Shown: one piece after another, positions 54,271 to 63,892 of the stretch
How positions within the stretch are numbered: position 1 is the first letter of the stretch
Layout: each line of letters begins with the position of its first letter
Source of the DNA: Clostridium simiarum
Lineage (GTDB): Bacteria > Bacillota > Clostridia > Clostridiales > Clostridiaceae
DNA length: 64,000 nucleotides
Direction of reading: 5' to 3'
Assembly (NCBI RefSeq): GCF_018919175.1
Contig: NZ_JAHLQL010000001.1
Coordinates: 682,001-746,000 of the forward strand
Notes under the pieces: generated by a model
Told to the model about the DNA's origin: nothing
The model's database searches: none
The model's input: only the letters and a program-made list of their open reading frames with translations
Made by a program: the position numbers and the translations under genes

Positions 54271-55182
54271 TTAGTTACTACTATTTTTTATCTTTTCATA
54301 AAGTTCCTTAAATTCTTCATTATGTTTTATACCTAGTAAGTATTTCATGAAGTTTTCTTTTAAATCTTCTCTTCTTAGTGCAAACTCTATACTTGCCTCT
54401 AAGAAACCTTGCTTATCACCTACATCGTATCTTCTTCCTTGGAAATTATATGCATACATGGGTTCATTTGAAACAAGCTGTCTTAAAGCATCTGTCAGCT
54501 GTATTTCACCATTTTTTCCTGGTTTTGTTTCATCTATTATATCAAATATTTGAGGAGTAATTATGTATCTACCTAGTATAGCCACATTAGATGGAGCTTC
54601 TTCCATCTTAGGCTTTTCTACTAAATCCTTAACTTTATATACTCTATCTTCAATATGCATACCTTTAACAATTCCGTATTTACTTACATCTTCCATAGGT
54701 ACTTCCTGTACCCCCAGAATAGTAGTTTTGAACTCATCAAAACAATCTACTAGTTGTTTTAAACATGGAGTATGACTTTCTACCACATCATCTCCTAACA
54801 TTACCGCAAAAGGCTCATTTCCCACAAAAGTCCTAGCACAACCTATAGCATGCCCTAGCCCTCTAGGCTCTTTCTGCCTTATGTAATGAATGTTTACCAT
54901 ATTAGATATATCTTTTATCATGCTCAATAGTTCTTCTTTTCCTGAATGCTCTAGCTCTTGCTCAAGCTCTACAGATTTATCAAAATGATCTTCTATTGCT
55001 CTTTTATTTCTTCCTGTAATTATTAAAATTTCTTCTATACCTGAGGCCACTGCTTCTTCAATTATATATTGAATTGTTGGTTTATCTACGATAGGAAGCA
55101 TTTCCTTTGGCTGTGCCTTAGTGGCAGGTAAAAACCTTGTGCCTAATCCTGCCGCAGGTATTATTGCTTTCTTTACTTTCAT
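54271..55182 (-). CDS. galU: UTP--glucose-1-phosphate uridylyltransferase
   Basis: This 303-residue enzyme makes UDP-glucose. The N-terminal AAGLGTRFLPATKAQPKEML (about 10-29) is the nucleotide-binding signature, VDKPTIQYIIEEAVASGIEE and FAVMLGDDVV follow, and VEKPKMEEAPSNVAILGRYI is typical. It shares a transcript with the epimerase gene and acts downstream of the phosphoglucomutase at 56415-58148. Confidence 0.96.
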   Translation of the reverse strand: MKVKKAIIPAAGLGTRFLPATKAQPKEMLPIVDKPTIQYIIEEAVASGIEEILIITGRNKRAIEDHFDKSVELEQELEHSGKEELLSMIKDISNMVNIHYIRQKEPRGLGHAIGCARTFVGNEPFAVMLGDDVVESHTPCLKQLVDCFDEFKTTILGVQEVPMEDVSKYGIVKGMHIEDRVYKVKDLVEKPKMEEAPSNVAILGRYIITPQIFDIIDETKPGKNGEIQLTDALRQLVSNEPMYAYNFQGRRYDVGDKQGFLEASIEFALRREDLKENFMKYLLGIKHNEEFKELYEKIKNSSN

Positions 55183-55266
55183 TATTTTACCGCTCCTTCC
55201 TTAAGGCTATAAATTAACTTACTTACTACTATTATTTATATTAATTAATAATATTATGCTACTTTG

Positions 55267-56340
55267 CTATTTCATAGATTTTTCTATTTCAATTAATACT
55301 TCATCCTTAGGGTCAATTTCCTTAGCTTTTTTAAAATAATTATTTGCTTCCTTTTTATCTCCAATTTTTAAATAACACATTATTAAGTTGGTACAGAATT
55401 CAATACCTTGTGACACTTCAAAGCCTTTTTTAAAATATGATATAGCATTTTTATAATCTTCTATATGTGCGTGGTTCAAGCCCATTTCATTAACCACTTC
55501 TAGTATATTATCATCTATATTCCTACTTTGATTTAAATAATAAATGGCTTTTTCATAACTACCGATAAGTCTATATGCTACAGCTATATGATAAAAAAGC
55601 ATGGCATTATCTTCATAAGTATCTATCATTGGTAATAAATACTCTAAAGCTTTACTAGGATTATCATAAACTAAGCTTTTACCTTCTTCATAATCTAAAG
55701 CATCTTTAATAATCTTTTTTAATTCTACAGCTTCTTTTTTATTACTACCTTCTTTTTTAATACATTCCTCAATAGATAATAGTGCCATTTCGTACTTTTC
55801 TTCATCTTTATATATTAAGGCTTCATAAAAATAAGGAAAACCATAGTCATTTATACTTTTTAAATACTCAATAAGTTTTAATTCTTCCACAGCAAAATCT
55901 CTTTGCTTAACTCTTAGTACTTCTGCAATACATATGGCCTTTTCAATATTTTCTTCCTCTTCTTCTACTGCTATTAATCCTTTTAATAAAACATAAGCCT
56001 CTTCATAATCTTCATTTTTAACATAGCTTGCTATTTCACTTTTTATGTAATTTATAGCATTATTATTTCTTATTATCAAAGTTTTATATATATTATTATA
56101 TTTAAAATCTTCATCTAAGCCTAGAACTAAAAACATTGACTTGATTATTTTATGTAGTGGTATACTATCAAATTCATAAGTTTTTATTATTTCTTCAGTA
56201 ATATAAGATGCCTCTAGGGGTATAAATATATCTTCTTTATATATTAATTTTGTTTTAAAAAGTTCTTCTAAAGCTTCCTTTTTTACTTGGATAAAAACTA
56301 ATTTTTGAAGCTTTTGTTTAAATTTAGATTGAATACTCAA
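55267..56340 (-). CDS. Tetratricopeptide-repeat protein
   Basis: This 357-residue soluble protein is helical throughout and contains TPR-like units in its second half, such as MLFYHIAVAYRLIGSYEKAI (about 247-266) and CLKIGDKKEANNYFKKAKEI near the C-terminus. No catalytic motif or signal peptide is visible. I place the start at TTG 56340 (MSIQSKF) because AGAAGGAG lies 7 bases upstream; the ATG at 56388 lacks a ribosome site. The gene is probably a scaffold protein of unknown role. Confidence 0.75.
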   Translation of the reverse strand: MSIQSKFKQKLQKLVFIQVKKEALEELFKTKLIYKEDIFIPLEASYITEEIIKTYEFDSIPLHKIIKSMFLVLGLDEDFKYNNIYKTLIIRNNNAINYIKSEIASYVKNEDYEEAYVLLKGLIAVEEEEENIEKAICIAEVLRVKQRDFAVEELKLIEYLKSINDYGFPYFYEALIYKDEEKYEMALLSIEECIKKEGSNKKEAVELKKIIKDALDYEEGKSLVYDNPSKALEYLLPMIDTYEDNAMLFYHIAVAYRLIGSYEKAIYYLNQSRNIDDNILEVVNEMGLNHAHIEDYKNAISYFKKGFEVSQGIEFCTNLIMCYLKIGDKKEANNYFKKAKEIDPKDEVLIEIEKSMK

Positions 56341-56414
56341 AAAATCACTCCTTCTATCAAATATTACATCCAAAATCATATTTAACAAACATTAATACGA
56401 CTTTGGATGATATT

Positions 56415-58148
56415 TTACTCCTCAAAAGCACAGTTTATTATATCCATAACACTATTTTCAAACTCAGTGATTTTTTCTTCTGCATTATTTAAATTATTAG
56501 AAGAAATTGAAAGATATACTTTCATTTTAGGTTCAGTGCCTGAAGGCCTTACTACAAACCAAGATTTATCCTCTAATAAAAATTTTAGCACATTAGACTT
56601 AGGCAGCTTTATAATATTTTCTTCAACTTTTATAATGTCCTTTTCTACACTAGTTTTATAGTCCAATTTTTTTATAATATTTACTCCATTTATAGTAGGT
56701 TTCATAGAGTGTCTTAAGTATTCTATACACTTTTCAATTTTTTCCTGACCTTCTTTGCCCTTTAACTCAATGGATATAAGCTTCTCTTTATAATATCCAT
56801 ATTCATCATATATGTCTATTAATGCATCATACAATGACCTTTCTTTTTCTTTATAATATAATGTCATTTCCGCTATTAGCATTGAAGTAATAACTGCATC
56901 TTTATCCCTTACAAAGTTTCCACTTAGATATCCGTAACTTTCTTCAAAGCCAAATATAAAATCTTTAGAGCTATCTTCTTCAAATTCTTTTATCTTTTCT
57001 CCAATATATTTAAAGCCTGTTAATACATCCATTACTTCCACATCATATTCTTTAGCAATGCTTCTTACAGAGTCTGTAGACACAATGGTTTTTATTATAA
57101 TTGGATTTTTAGGCATTATATTCTCCTCTTTTAATGAACTCATTATGTAATGAGAAAGAAGCATGCCTACTTCATTTCCAGTTAATACTCTATACTGTCC
57201 TTTTTTATCTCTTACTACTACTCCTATCCTATCGCAATCAGGATCTGTTCCAATTATTATATCAGGATTTATATCTTTAGCCATTTCTAAAGCTAATTCA
57301 AATACTTTAGGATCCTCTGGATTTGGATAGGCAACCGTTGGAAAATCCCCATTTGGCAGTTCTTGTTCCTTAACCACATGAAGATTAGAATATCCTAACT
57401 CACCTAATAATCTTCTTACAGGAATATTTCCTGAACCATGAATAGGTGTATATATTATTTTAAGCCTTTCTGCATTTTCTTTTACAAGATTCTTTCTTAA
57501 AGATAATTCCTTAACCTTTTCCATATAGCTACTATCTATATCTTCTCCAATATAAATTAACAACCCTTCTTTTATAGCTAGGTCTTTATTTATAGTCCTT
57601 ATCATCTCAAAAGTGTCAATATTATTTATATATTTTAATATAGATTTTGCCTTAGCATCTGTAACTTGCCCTCCATCTTCACCATAAACTTTATACCCAT
57701 TGTATTGTTTAGGGTTATGTGAAGCAGTTATTACTATGCCTGCATTACATTTTAATTGTCTAACTGCATAAGAGAGCATGGGTGTAGGTCTTAAGCTTTC
57801 AAATATATAAGTCTTAATACCATTAGCACATAATGTAAGTGCAGCTTCCTCTGCAAATTTCTTAGACATATTTCTTGAATCATAAGCAATAGCTACAGAA
57901 GAATCACTTTGTATATCTTTTAAATACTCTGCTAAGCCTTCAGTAGCCTTTCCTACCGTATATATATTCATTCTATTTGTACCTGCACCAATTATTCCTC
58001 TTAAGCCACCAGTTCCAAACTCTAAATCCTTATAGAATCTATCTTCAATCTCTTTATCATTATCTTTAATGGTAAGCAATTCATTTTTAGTTTCCCTATC
58101 AACCTCTGTTGAATTTAACCATTGTTTATATTTTTCATAATGGTACAT
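56415..58148 (-). CDS. pgcA: Phosphoglucomutase / phosphomannomutase (PgcA-type)
   Basis: This 577-residue enzyme interconverts hexose 6- and 1-phosphates. The phosphoserine loop TASHNPKQYNGYKVYGEDGG is at about residues 141-160, metal-binding DPDCDRIGV at about 301-309, sugar-binding FGFEESYGYL, and the phosphate-binding RPSGTEPKMKVY near the C-terminus. It would supply glucose-1-phosphate to GalU for the nearby glycan cluster. GGGGGG precedes ATG 58148. Confidence 0.95.
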   Translation of the reverse strand: MYHYEKYKQWLNSTEVDRETKNELLTIKDNDKEIEDRFYKDLEFGTGGLRGIIGAGTNRMNIYTVGKATEGLAEYLKDIQSDSSVAIAYDSRNMSKKFAEEAALTLCANGIKTYIFESLRPTPMLSYAVRQLKCNAGIVITASHNPKQYNGYKVYGEDGGQVTDAKAKSILKYINNIDTFEMIRTINKDLAIKEGLLIYIGEDIDSSYMEKVKELSLRKNLVKENAERLKIIYTPIHGSGNIPVRRLLGELGYSNLHVVKEQELPNGDFPTVAYPNPEDPKVFELALEMAKDINPDIIIGTDPDCDRIGVVVRDKKGQYRVLTGNEVGMLLSHYIMSSLKEENIMPKNPIIIKTIVSTDSVRSIAKEYDVEVMDVLTGFKYIGEKIKEFEEDSSKDFIFGFEESYGYLSGNFVRDKDAVITSMLIAEMTLYYKEKERSLYDALIDIYDEYGYYKEKLISIELKGKEGQEKIEKCIEYLRHSMKPTINGVNIIKKLDYKTSVEKDIIKVEENIIKLPKSNVLKFLLEDKSWFVVRPSGTEPKMKVYLSISSNNLNNAEEKITEFENSVMDIINCAFEE

Positions 58149-58228
58149 AATTAATATCCCCCCAGTAAATTGTTGACAAAACCATTATACTAAAAAAATT
58201 ACCATAAGTATATAATTGCACAATAAAA

Positions 58229-58272
58229 ATTACCTGTATATGTTATAGTATTATAGCACATATACAGGTAAT
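58229..58272 (-). terminator. Terminator after the L25/Ctc gene
   Basis: ATTACCTGTATATGT and ACATATACAGGTAAT form a 15-bp perfect stem, followed by five T on the minus strand directly after the rplY/ctc stop. Confidence 0.9.
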
Positions 58273-58274
58273 AA

Positions 58275-58859
58275 CTACTTTTCTTCTAGGGAATCTTCAT
58301 CTACTTCATCTAACCTTGAAACATAACTTATAGAGGCTATGACTGTGTTAATATCCTCTAAATTAATTATCTCCTCTGCAAACTCAACATCTTCCATCCT
58401 AAGTACAGTTCCTATTTCATCAGCCTTTAAATCAATTTCAATACAGTGAGGTATGTGCTCTGGTTTACATTTAACTTTTATCCTATCTCTCTCCTTTTGA
58501 ACAACTCCCCCTCTTCTTAAAATTTCCTCTTCATTTCTAAAAGCTATAGGCACTTCTGTTTGAACATACTTATCCTTATTAATGGCTTCCAGGTCTATAT
58601 GTAATATTTTGTGAGTAATTGGATCCTTTTGAACTTCTTTTATAATAGCTTTTTGTTCTTCTCCTTCAAAATCTATATTTACTATGCCATGAGAGCCATA
58701 TTTTGAAATATTTCTTTCAAGTTCCAATTCCCCTACTTCGAACATAAATGAGTACTTATTTTTTCCATATATTATACCTGGTACTCTTCCAGATCTTCTT
58801 AGTTTATTTCCCTTATTTTCTCTATTATTCCCTCTTTTATTTATCTTTAAAATTTCCAT
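58275..58859 (-). CDS. ctc: Ribosomal protein L25 / general stress protein Ctc
   Basis: This 194-residue protein has an N-terminal 5S-rRNA-binding L25 domain (about 1-90) with RRSGRVPGIIYGKN and a C-terminal TL5/Ctc domain with VQTEVPIAFRNEEEILRRGG. The longer, two-domain form is called Ctc. It is transcribed alone. GGAGGG precedes ATG 58859. Confidence 0.94.
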   Translation of the reverse strand: MEILKINKRGNNRENKGNKLRRSGRVPGIIYGKNKYSFMFEVGELELERNISKYGSHGIVNIDFEGEEQKAIIKEVQKDPITHKILHIDLEAINKDKYVQTEVPIAFRNEEEILRRGGVVQKERDRIKVKCKPEHIPHCIEIDLKADEIGTVLRMEDVEFAEEIINLEDINTVIASISYVSRLDEVDEDSLEEK

Positions 58860-58936
58860 ATATATCCCTCCTTTTTTGTATTATTGACTGGTTAGCGAAA
58901 TAATATACACTATATTTTTTTTATTACCATTTTATA

Positions 58937-58965
58937 TTGCATTTAAAGTTTATATAACTTATAAT
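58937..58965 (+). promoter_or_regulatory. Sigma-A promoter for the speA-type gene
   Basis: TTGCAT, 17 bases and a perfect TATAAT lie about 85 bases upstream of the start codon, leaving a 5-prime leader of roughly 75 bases. Confidence 0.68.
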
Positions 58966-59047
58966 AATATTGTTTTTTATGAGATTATAAAATTCACTAT
59001 TTTCAAGGGTTCGCCCAGTATGATATGAAAGAAGGTGCCATAGCAAG

Positions 59048-60508
59048 GTGTATAAATTAGATCAAAATGAAACCCCTCTATTTGATGCCTTATTGGAATA
59101 TGTTAATAGAGAAACAATACCTTTTCATGTACCCGGCCATAAAAAAGGAATTGGTATGGATGAGGAATTTAAAAGTTTTATTGGAGAAAATCCTTTTAAG
59201 ATTGATGTAACTGTTTTTAAACTCGTAGACAGCCTGCATCATCCTACTGGTCCTATAAAAAAGGCTCAGGAGTTAGCTTCCGATGCCTATGGATCAGAGG
59301 CTGCATTTTTCTCAATTCATGGTACTTCTGGAGCAATTCAAGCCATGATTATGTCTGTAGTAAATGCTGGTGATACAATAGTGGTTCCTAGAAATGTACA
59401 TAAATCTGTTACCGCCGGCATTATTTTAAGCGGTGCTGTTCCAGTATATATGCAACCTGAATTAGACAAAGATGTAGGGATTGCTCAAGGTGTCACTCCT
59501 GAAACTGTAGAGGCTACCTTAAGAGAGCATCCTGAAGCAAAGGCAGTTTTAATAATAAATCCAACCTATTATGGTGTGTCAACGGATATTAAAAAGATAG
59601 CAGATATTGTGCATAGTTATGATATACCTTTAATTGTAGATGAAGCTCATGGTCCTCATCTAAGTTTTAATGATAAATTACCTATGTCAGCTATAGAAGC
59701 AGGTGCAGACATTTGCTCACAAAGTACTCATAAGATAATAGGAGCACTAACTCAATGTTCACTATTACATGTAAACTCAAAGTATGTAGATCCTACAAGG
59801 GTTCAACAGATTTTAAATCTACTTCAAACAACGTCACCTTCATATATACTGATGGCCTCTTTAGATTGTGCTAGACGCCAAATAGCTTTACATGGAAAAG
59901 AACTACTTGAAGGATCCATAGCTCTTTCTAATTATGCTAGAGAAGAAATAAATAAAATACCTGGATTCTATTGCTTTGGTAATGAAATCTTAGGCAATCC
60001 TGGGGTTTTTGCCTTAGATCCTACTAAAATTACAATTACTTGTAGAGACTTAGGTATTACTGGATATGATTTGGATATGATTTTATCTACTAAATATCAT
60101 ATCCAAATGGAACTTTCAGATCTTTATAATGTATTAGCTGTTGGTTCTTTTGGAGACACCAAGGAAAGTATAGATAAGCTTGTAGAGGCATTAAAAGAAA
60201 TAAGTGAAGAGTATGCATCTAAAAATACTAAAAAACCTGACTTTATTGATATACCACCTATTCCAGAAAGGGTTTTAATACCTAGGGAAGCTTTTAATGG
60301 TACAAAGGAATCTGTTCCTTTAATAGATAGTGTAGGTTTGATAAGCGGTGAATTCTTACTAGCATATCCTCCAGGTATTCCTGTTTTATGTCCTGGTGAG
60401 AAAATTACTAAGAACATAATTCAGTATGTTCAAGAACTAAAAGATGCTGGTCTCTATGTTCAAGGTACAGAGGATCCTAAAGTAGAATATATAAAAGTTG
60501 TTAAATAA
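59048..60508 (+). CDS. speA: Orn/Lys/Arg decarboxylase family protein (probable arginine decarboxylase)
   Basis: This 486-residue fold-type I PLP enzyme has FHVPGHKKGIGMDEEF (about 22-37), SIHGTSGAIQAMI (about 89-101), VDEAHGPHL (about 197-205) and SQSTHKIIGALTQCSLLH (about 218-235) with the PLP lysine. The length matches Bacillus SpeA, an arginine decarboxylase making agmatine; lysine or ornithine cannot be excluded. The start is GTG 59048 with GAAGGTG upstream. It may feed speE at 40026 if an agmatinase exists elsewhere. Confidence 0.88.
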   Translation: MYKLDQNETPLFDALLEYVNRETIPFHVPGHKKGIGMDEEFKSFIGENPFKIDVTVFKLVDSLHHPTGPIKKAQELASDAYGSEAAFFSIHGTSGAIQAMIMSVVNAGDTIVVPRNVHKSVTAGIILSGAVPVYMQPELDKDVGIAQGVTPETVEATLREHPEAKAVLIINPTYYGVSTDIKKIADIVHSYDIPLIVDEAHGPHLSFNDKLPMSAIEAGADICSQSTHKIIGALTQCSLLHVNSKYVDPTRVQQILNLLQTTSPSYILMASLDCARRQIALHGKELLEGSIALSNYAREEINKIPGFYCFGNEILGNPGVFALDPTKITITCRDLGITGYDLDMILSTKYHIQMELSDLYNVLAVGSFGDTKESIDKLVEALKEISEEYASKNTKKPDFIDIPPIPERVLIPREAFNGTKESVPLIDSVGLISGEFLLAYPPGIPVLCPGEKITKNIIQYVQELKDAGLYVQGTEDPKVEYIKVVK

Positions 60509-60538
60509 AAAATGGAGAGTGTGCACTCTCCATTTTTT
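60507..60538. terminator. Bidirectional terminator between speA and iorB
   Basis: AAAAAATGGAGAGT and ACTCTCCATTTTTT pair perfectly around GTGC; A and T runs give terminators on both strands for the converging genes. Confidence 0.93.
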
Positions 60539-60545
60539 ATTTACT

Positions 60546-61121
60546 TTAGAATTCCATTCCCATTTTTAAAGCCTTTTTGTTCAACTCTAAGGCTTTACTT
60601 GGTACATTATCTTCTAAAATCTTATCCCAATTAATACCTTCTATTGAAAGAGCCTTTATTAGAGCTCCTAATAAAAGCACATTTTGAGCTTTTATATTAC
60701 CTAATTCTTCTGCTATAGCTGCCGCATTAATTATAATAGAATTTTTAACTAAATCCTTTAACTTTCCAGTGACATTTTCAGGATATTTTTCACTGCCTAT
60801 AAGTACCGTAACTGGATGTATTTCATAATCATTTACTATTAATGCCCCATCTTCTTTTAGATAAGGTAACCATCTAGCAGCTTCGCTTTTTTCAAAGGCT
60901 ACAATTACATCAGCTGTTCCCTTTTCTATTATAGGAGAGTATACTTTTTCTCCATACCTTACCTGAGTTGTTACACTTCCCCCTCTTTGAGCCATTCCAT
61001 GTACCTCTGACATTTTCACATCATACCCTGAATTCAAAAGGCCTTCAGTCAATACTTTAGATGCCAATATGGTTCCTTGTCCACCTACGCCTACAAATAA
61101 AATATTTTTTATATTACTCAT
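60546..61121 (-). CDS. iorB: Indolepyruvate ferredoxin oxidoreductase, beta subunit
   Basis: This 191-residue subunit has the gamma-type POR domain, with ILFVGVGGQGTILASKVLTE near the N-terminus, VHGMAQRGGSVTTQVRYG and VLLLGALIKAL. With IorA it oxidises aryl pyruvates from aromatic amino acid transamination to aryl-acetyl-CoA, reducing ferredoxin. ATG 61121 overlaps the iorA stop region (1 base apart) and is preceded by GGTGGGTGA; the longer frame from 61184 would run deep into iorA. Confidence 0.94.
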   Translation of the reverse strand: MSNIKNILFVGVGGQGTILASKVLTEGLLNSGYDVKMSEVHGMAQRGGSVTTQVRYGEKVYSPIIEKGTADVIVAFEKSEAARWLPYLKEDGALIVNDYEIHPVTVLIGSEKYPENVTGKLKDLVKNSIIINAAAIAEELGNIKAQNVLLLGALIKALSIEGINWDKILEDNVPSKALELNKKALKMGMEF

Positions 61122-61122
61122 T

Positions 61123-62883
61123 TTATTCACCCACCTTTTCAATAGCTCCAAACTTACAAACTTGTTTACAGACTTCACATCCATTACACATATTTTTATC
61201 TATACTTACTACTCCATCTTTATAATTTAGAGCTGGACAGCCTATCCTTAAACAAGCTTTACATCTTTTACATTTATCTGGATCTATTTTGCACTTCATA
61301 TTTGCTCTATATTTAATTACATCCTTTATCAATGCACAAGGTCTCTTTGTTATTATTACAAAAGGTTCTTCACTATTGTAAGCATCCTTTACTGCTGTTT
61401 CTGTAGCTTTTAAATCATAAGGATCTACTACCTTTAAGTTCTCTTCTTTTATACCTAATGATAATACTAGACTTTCTATATCTACCATTGGAGCTTCTTT
61501 TCCCTGTAAGGTCTTACCTGTACCAGGGTTTTCTTGATGACCTGTCATACCAGTTATTCTGTTATCTAATATACATGTAACTATTGGTATTCCATTATAA
61601 ACAGAGTCTATAAGTCCTGTTATACCTGAATGGAAAAATGTAGAGTCCCCTATAAAAGCAAATACTTTAGATTTACTACCAGACAATTCTCTAGCTTTTT
61701 GCATTCCCAATCCACCAGATATAGAAGCACCCATACAGATAACCGTATCGGTAACACTAAGAGGTGGCATCATTCCAAGAGTGTAACATCCTATATCCCC
61801 TGTAGAAATTATATCTTTATATTTTGAAACTGCATAGAATATGCCCCTATGTGGACAACCTGGGCATAGTACTGGTGGTCTTGATGGTGGAACTATATCA
61901 GAGCCATAAACGGAGTTAATTTCCTTTTCCAAAATAGCCTTTCTTATAATTTCAGGATTTAATTCCCCGCATATAGGTATAACTTCTTTCCCAATACAGT
62001 CTATACCCATTATTTTTATTGCATTTTCTAAGTAAGGCTCATTTTCTTCTATTACATATAACTTATCTACCTCTTCAGCAAACTCTTTTATCAGTTTATC
62101 AGGAAGAGGATAACTCATACCAATCTTAAGATAAGAAGCATTATCACCAAAAACTTCTTTTGCATATTGATAACTTATTCCACTAGTAACTATACCTACA
62201 GAGGTATCCTTTAGCTCTATCCTATTCAAATAAGTTTTATTAGAAAACTCTTTTAATTTTTCTAACCTTTCTTCTACTTCATAGTGCTTTTTTCTAGCAT
62301 TTGCTGGTATCATAATATACTTAGATACATTTTTCTCATAGGGTTTTATATCTACCTCTACTTTTTCCCCTAACTCCACAATGCCTTTGGAATGAGACAC
62401 TCTAGTAGTACTTCTAAATAATACCAAAGTATCAAATTCCTCACTAATCTTAAAAGCTTCTTTCATAAAATCCTTACATTCTTGAGAGTCAGAAGGCTCT
62501 ATTAATGCTACCTTTGCATGAGGAGCATATAACCTATTGTCTTGCTCATTTTGAGAAGAATGCATCCCCGGGTCGTCTGCTGTAACCACTACAAAGCCTC
62601 CATTAACCCCTTCATAAGCCATAGTAAAAAGAGGGTCTGCTGCCACATTTAACCCTACGTGCTTCATAGTACTTAAACTTCTAGCTCCTCCTATGGATGC
62701 TCCAGACGCAACTTCAAACCCCACCTTTTCATTGGGTGCCCATTCAGCATAAACTCCTTCATAAGTAACAAAGTTTTCTAATATTTCTGTACTTGGAGTT
62801 CCAGGATAAGCAGAAGCAACTTTACATCCTGCCTCATAAGCTCCTCTTGCCATGGCTTCATTTCCAGACATTATAACTTTCAT
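61123..62883 (-). CDS. iorA: Indolepyruvate ferredoxin oxidoreductase, alpha subunit
   Basis: This 586-residue subunit has a pyruvate-binding N-terminal region (GNEAMARGAYEAGCKVASAY), a TPP domain with CPGCPHRGIFYAV (about 345-357), GDIGCYTLGMMPPL and IGDSTFFHSG (metal/TPP loop), and a C-terminal ferredoxin domain with two [4Fe-4S] motifs (CKRCKACLRIGCP and CNGCEVCKQVC). The reaction is as for IorB. It follows the phosphate acyltransferase gene by 18 bp, in the same operon. Confidence 0.95.
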   Translation of the reverse strand: MKVIMSGNEAMARGAYEAGCKVASAYPGTPSTEILENFVTYEGVYAEWAPNEKVGFEVASGASIGGARSLSTMKHVGLNVAADPLFTMAYEGVNGGFVVVTADDPGMHSSQNEQDNRLYAPHAKVALIEPSDSQECKDFMKEAFKISEEFDTLVLFRSTTRVSHSKGIVELGEKVEVDIKPYEKNVSKYIMIPANARKKHYEVEERLEKLKEFSNKTYLNRIELKDTSVGIVTSGISYQYAKEVFGDNASYLKIGMSYPLPDKLIKEFAEEVDKLYVIEENEPYLENAIKIMGIDCIGKEVIPICGELNPEIIRKAILEKEINSVYGSDIVPPSRPPVLCPGCPHRGIFYAVSKYKDIISTGDIGCYTLGMMPPLSVTDTVICMGASISGGLGMQKARELSGSKSKVFAFIGDSTFFHSGITGLIDSVYNGIPIVTCILDNRITGMTGHQENPGTGKTLQGKEAPMVDIESLVLSLGIKEENLKVVDPYDLKATETAVKDAYNSEEPFVIITKRPCALIKDVIKYRANMKCKIDPDKCKRCKACLRIGCPALNYKDGVVSIDKNMCNGCEVCKQVCKFGAIEKVGE

Positions 62884-62901
62884 AAAGATCTCCCCCTAAA
62901 A

Positions 62902-63798
62902 TTAATCTATTAGTGATCCTAATGCTATAGAATATAATTTTGATTTTGCAGAATCTGCTCTTGATACTAATACTATAGGACATTTTGCTCCTACAATGAT
63001 CCCTGCACTTTCAGCTCCAGCAAAATAAGTAAGTGACTTACCAAGGAAATTTCCTGACTCTATGTTTGGTACAAGCAATATATCTACATCACCTGCTACT
63101 TCACTTTTAATCCCTTTATGCTCAGCTGCCTCCATTGATATAGCATTATCTAAAGCCAAAGGACCATCTACTATACATCCCTTTATCTGTCCCCTTTTAT
63201 TCATCTGAGCTAACATAGATGCATCTACTGTAGCTTGCATAGATGTATTTACTACCTCTACCGCACATATAGGTGCTACCTTAGGATTTCTAATATTAAG
63301 ACTAGTTGCTACTTTTACTGCATTATTTAATATTCCAACTTTTTCATTTATATCAGGATAAGGTATCATACCTCCATCTGTTAAAAATATTAACTTATGG
63401 TAATTGGGAACTTCATATAACATTACATGAGATAGTAAACCTTTTCCCCTAAGTCCTGCATCTTTATTTAATACTTCCTTTAATAAATCCGATGTACTAA
63501 GCATACCCTTCATTATAAAATGGGCTCTTCCAGTTGCTACTTCCTCAACTGCTCTTTTTGCAGCCTCCTTGTTATCCTTTTCATTAATTATATGAATATT
63601 TTCTATAGATATATTATTTTCTGTAGAAATACTCTCTATCTTTTCTTTATCGCCTACTAATATGGCATTTATAATTCCCAGTTTAACTGCTTCAGATACT
63701 GCCGCTAACACTTCTTTATCCTGAGCAACAGCCACAGAAAGAGTTTTAACCTTTCTATCTTTAGTAATATGAACTAATTCATTTAAAGTTCTTATCAT
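62902..63798 (-). CDS. ptb: Phosphate butyryltransferase / phosphate acyltransferase
   Basis: This 298-residue enzyme of the PTA/PTB family swaps CoA and phosphate on an acyl group. It has the usual length and phrases such as RAHFIMKGMLSTSDLLKEVL (about 92-111), LLSHVMLYEVPNYHKLIFLT, and FLGKSLTYFAGAESAGIIVG near the C-terminus. Followed by iorA and iorB, it may convert aryl-acetyl-CoA or branched acyl-CoA to acyl phosphate for ATP formation by a kinase, which may lie to the right of the window. GAGGGGAG precedes ATG 63798. Confidence 0.88.
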   Translation of the reverse strand: MIRTLNELVHITKDRKVKTLSVAVAQDKEVLAAVSEAVKLGIINAILVGDKEKIESISTENNISIENIHIINEKDNKEAAKRAVEEVATGRAHFIMKGMLSTSDLLKEVLNKDAGLRGKGLLSHVMLYEVPNYHKLIFLTDGGMIPYPDINEKVGILNNAVKVATSLNIRNPKVAPICAVEVVNTSMQATVDASMLAQMNKRGQIKGCIVDGPLALDNAISMEAAEHKGIKSEVAGDVDILLVPNIESGNFLGKSLTYFAGAESAGIIVGAKCPIVLVSRADSAKSKLYSIALGSLID

Positions 63799-63832
63799 AT
63801 ACTACTCCCCTCATCATTAATTTATTAAGTGA

Positions 63833-63892
63833 TTCTAAGATTAAAATGAAGTTTATTTAAAAGAAATACCTTCCTCCATCTTAATCTTAGAA
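63833..63892 (-). repeat. 12-bp inverted repeat upstream of ptb
   Basis: TTCTAAGATTAA and TTAATCTTAGAA pair perfectly around 36 bases, about 35 bases before the ptb start. There is no T-run. It probably lies in the ptb leader. Confidence 0.5.
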
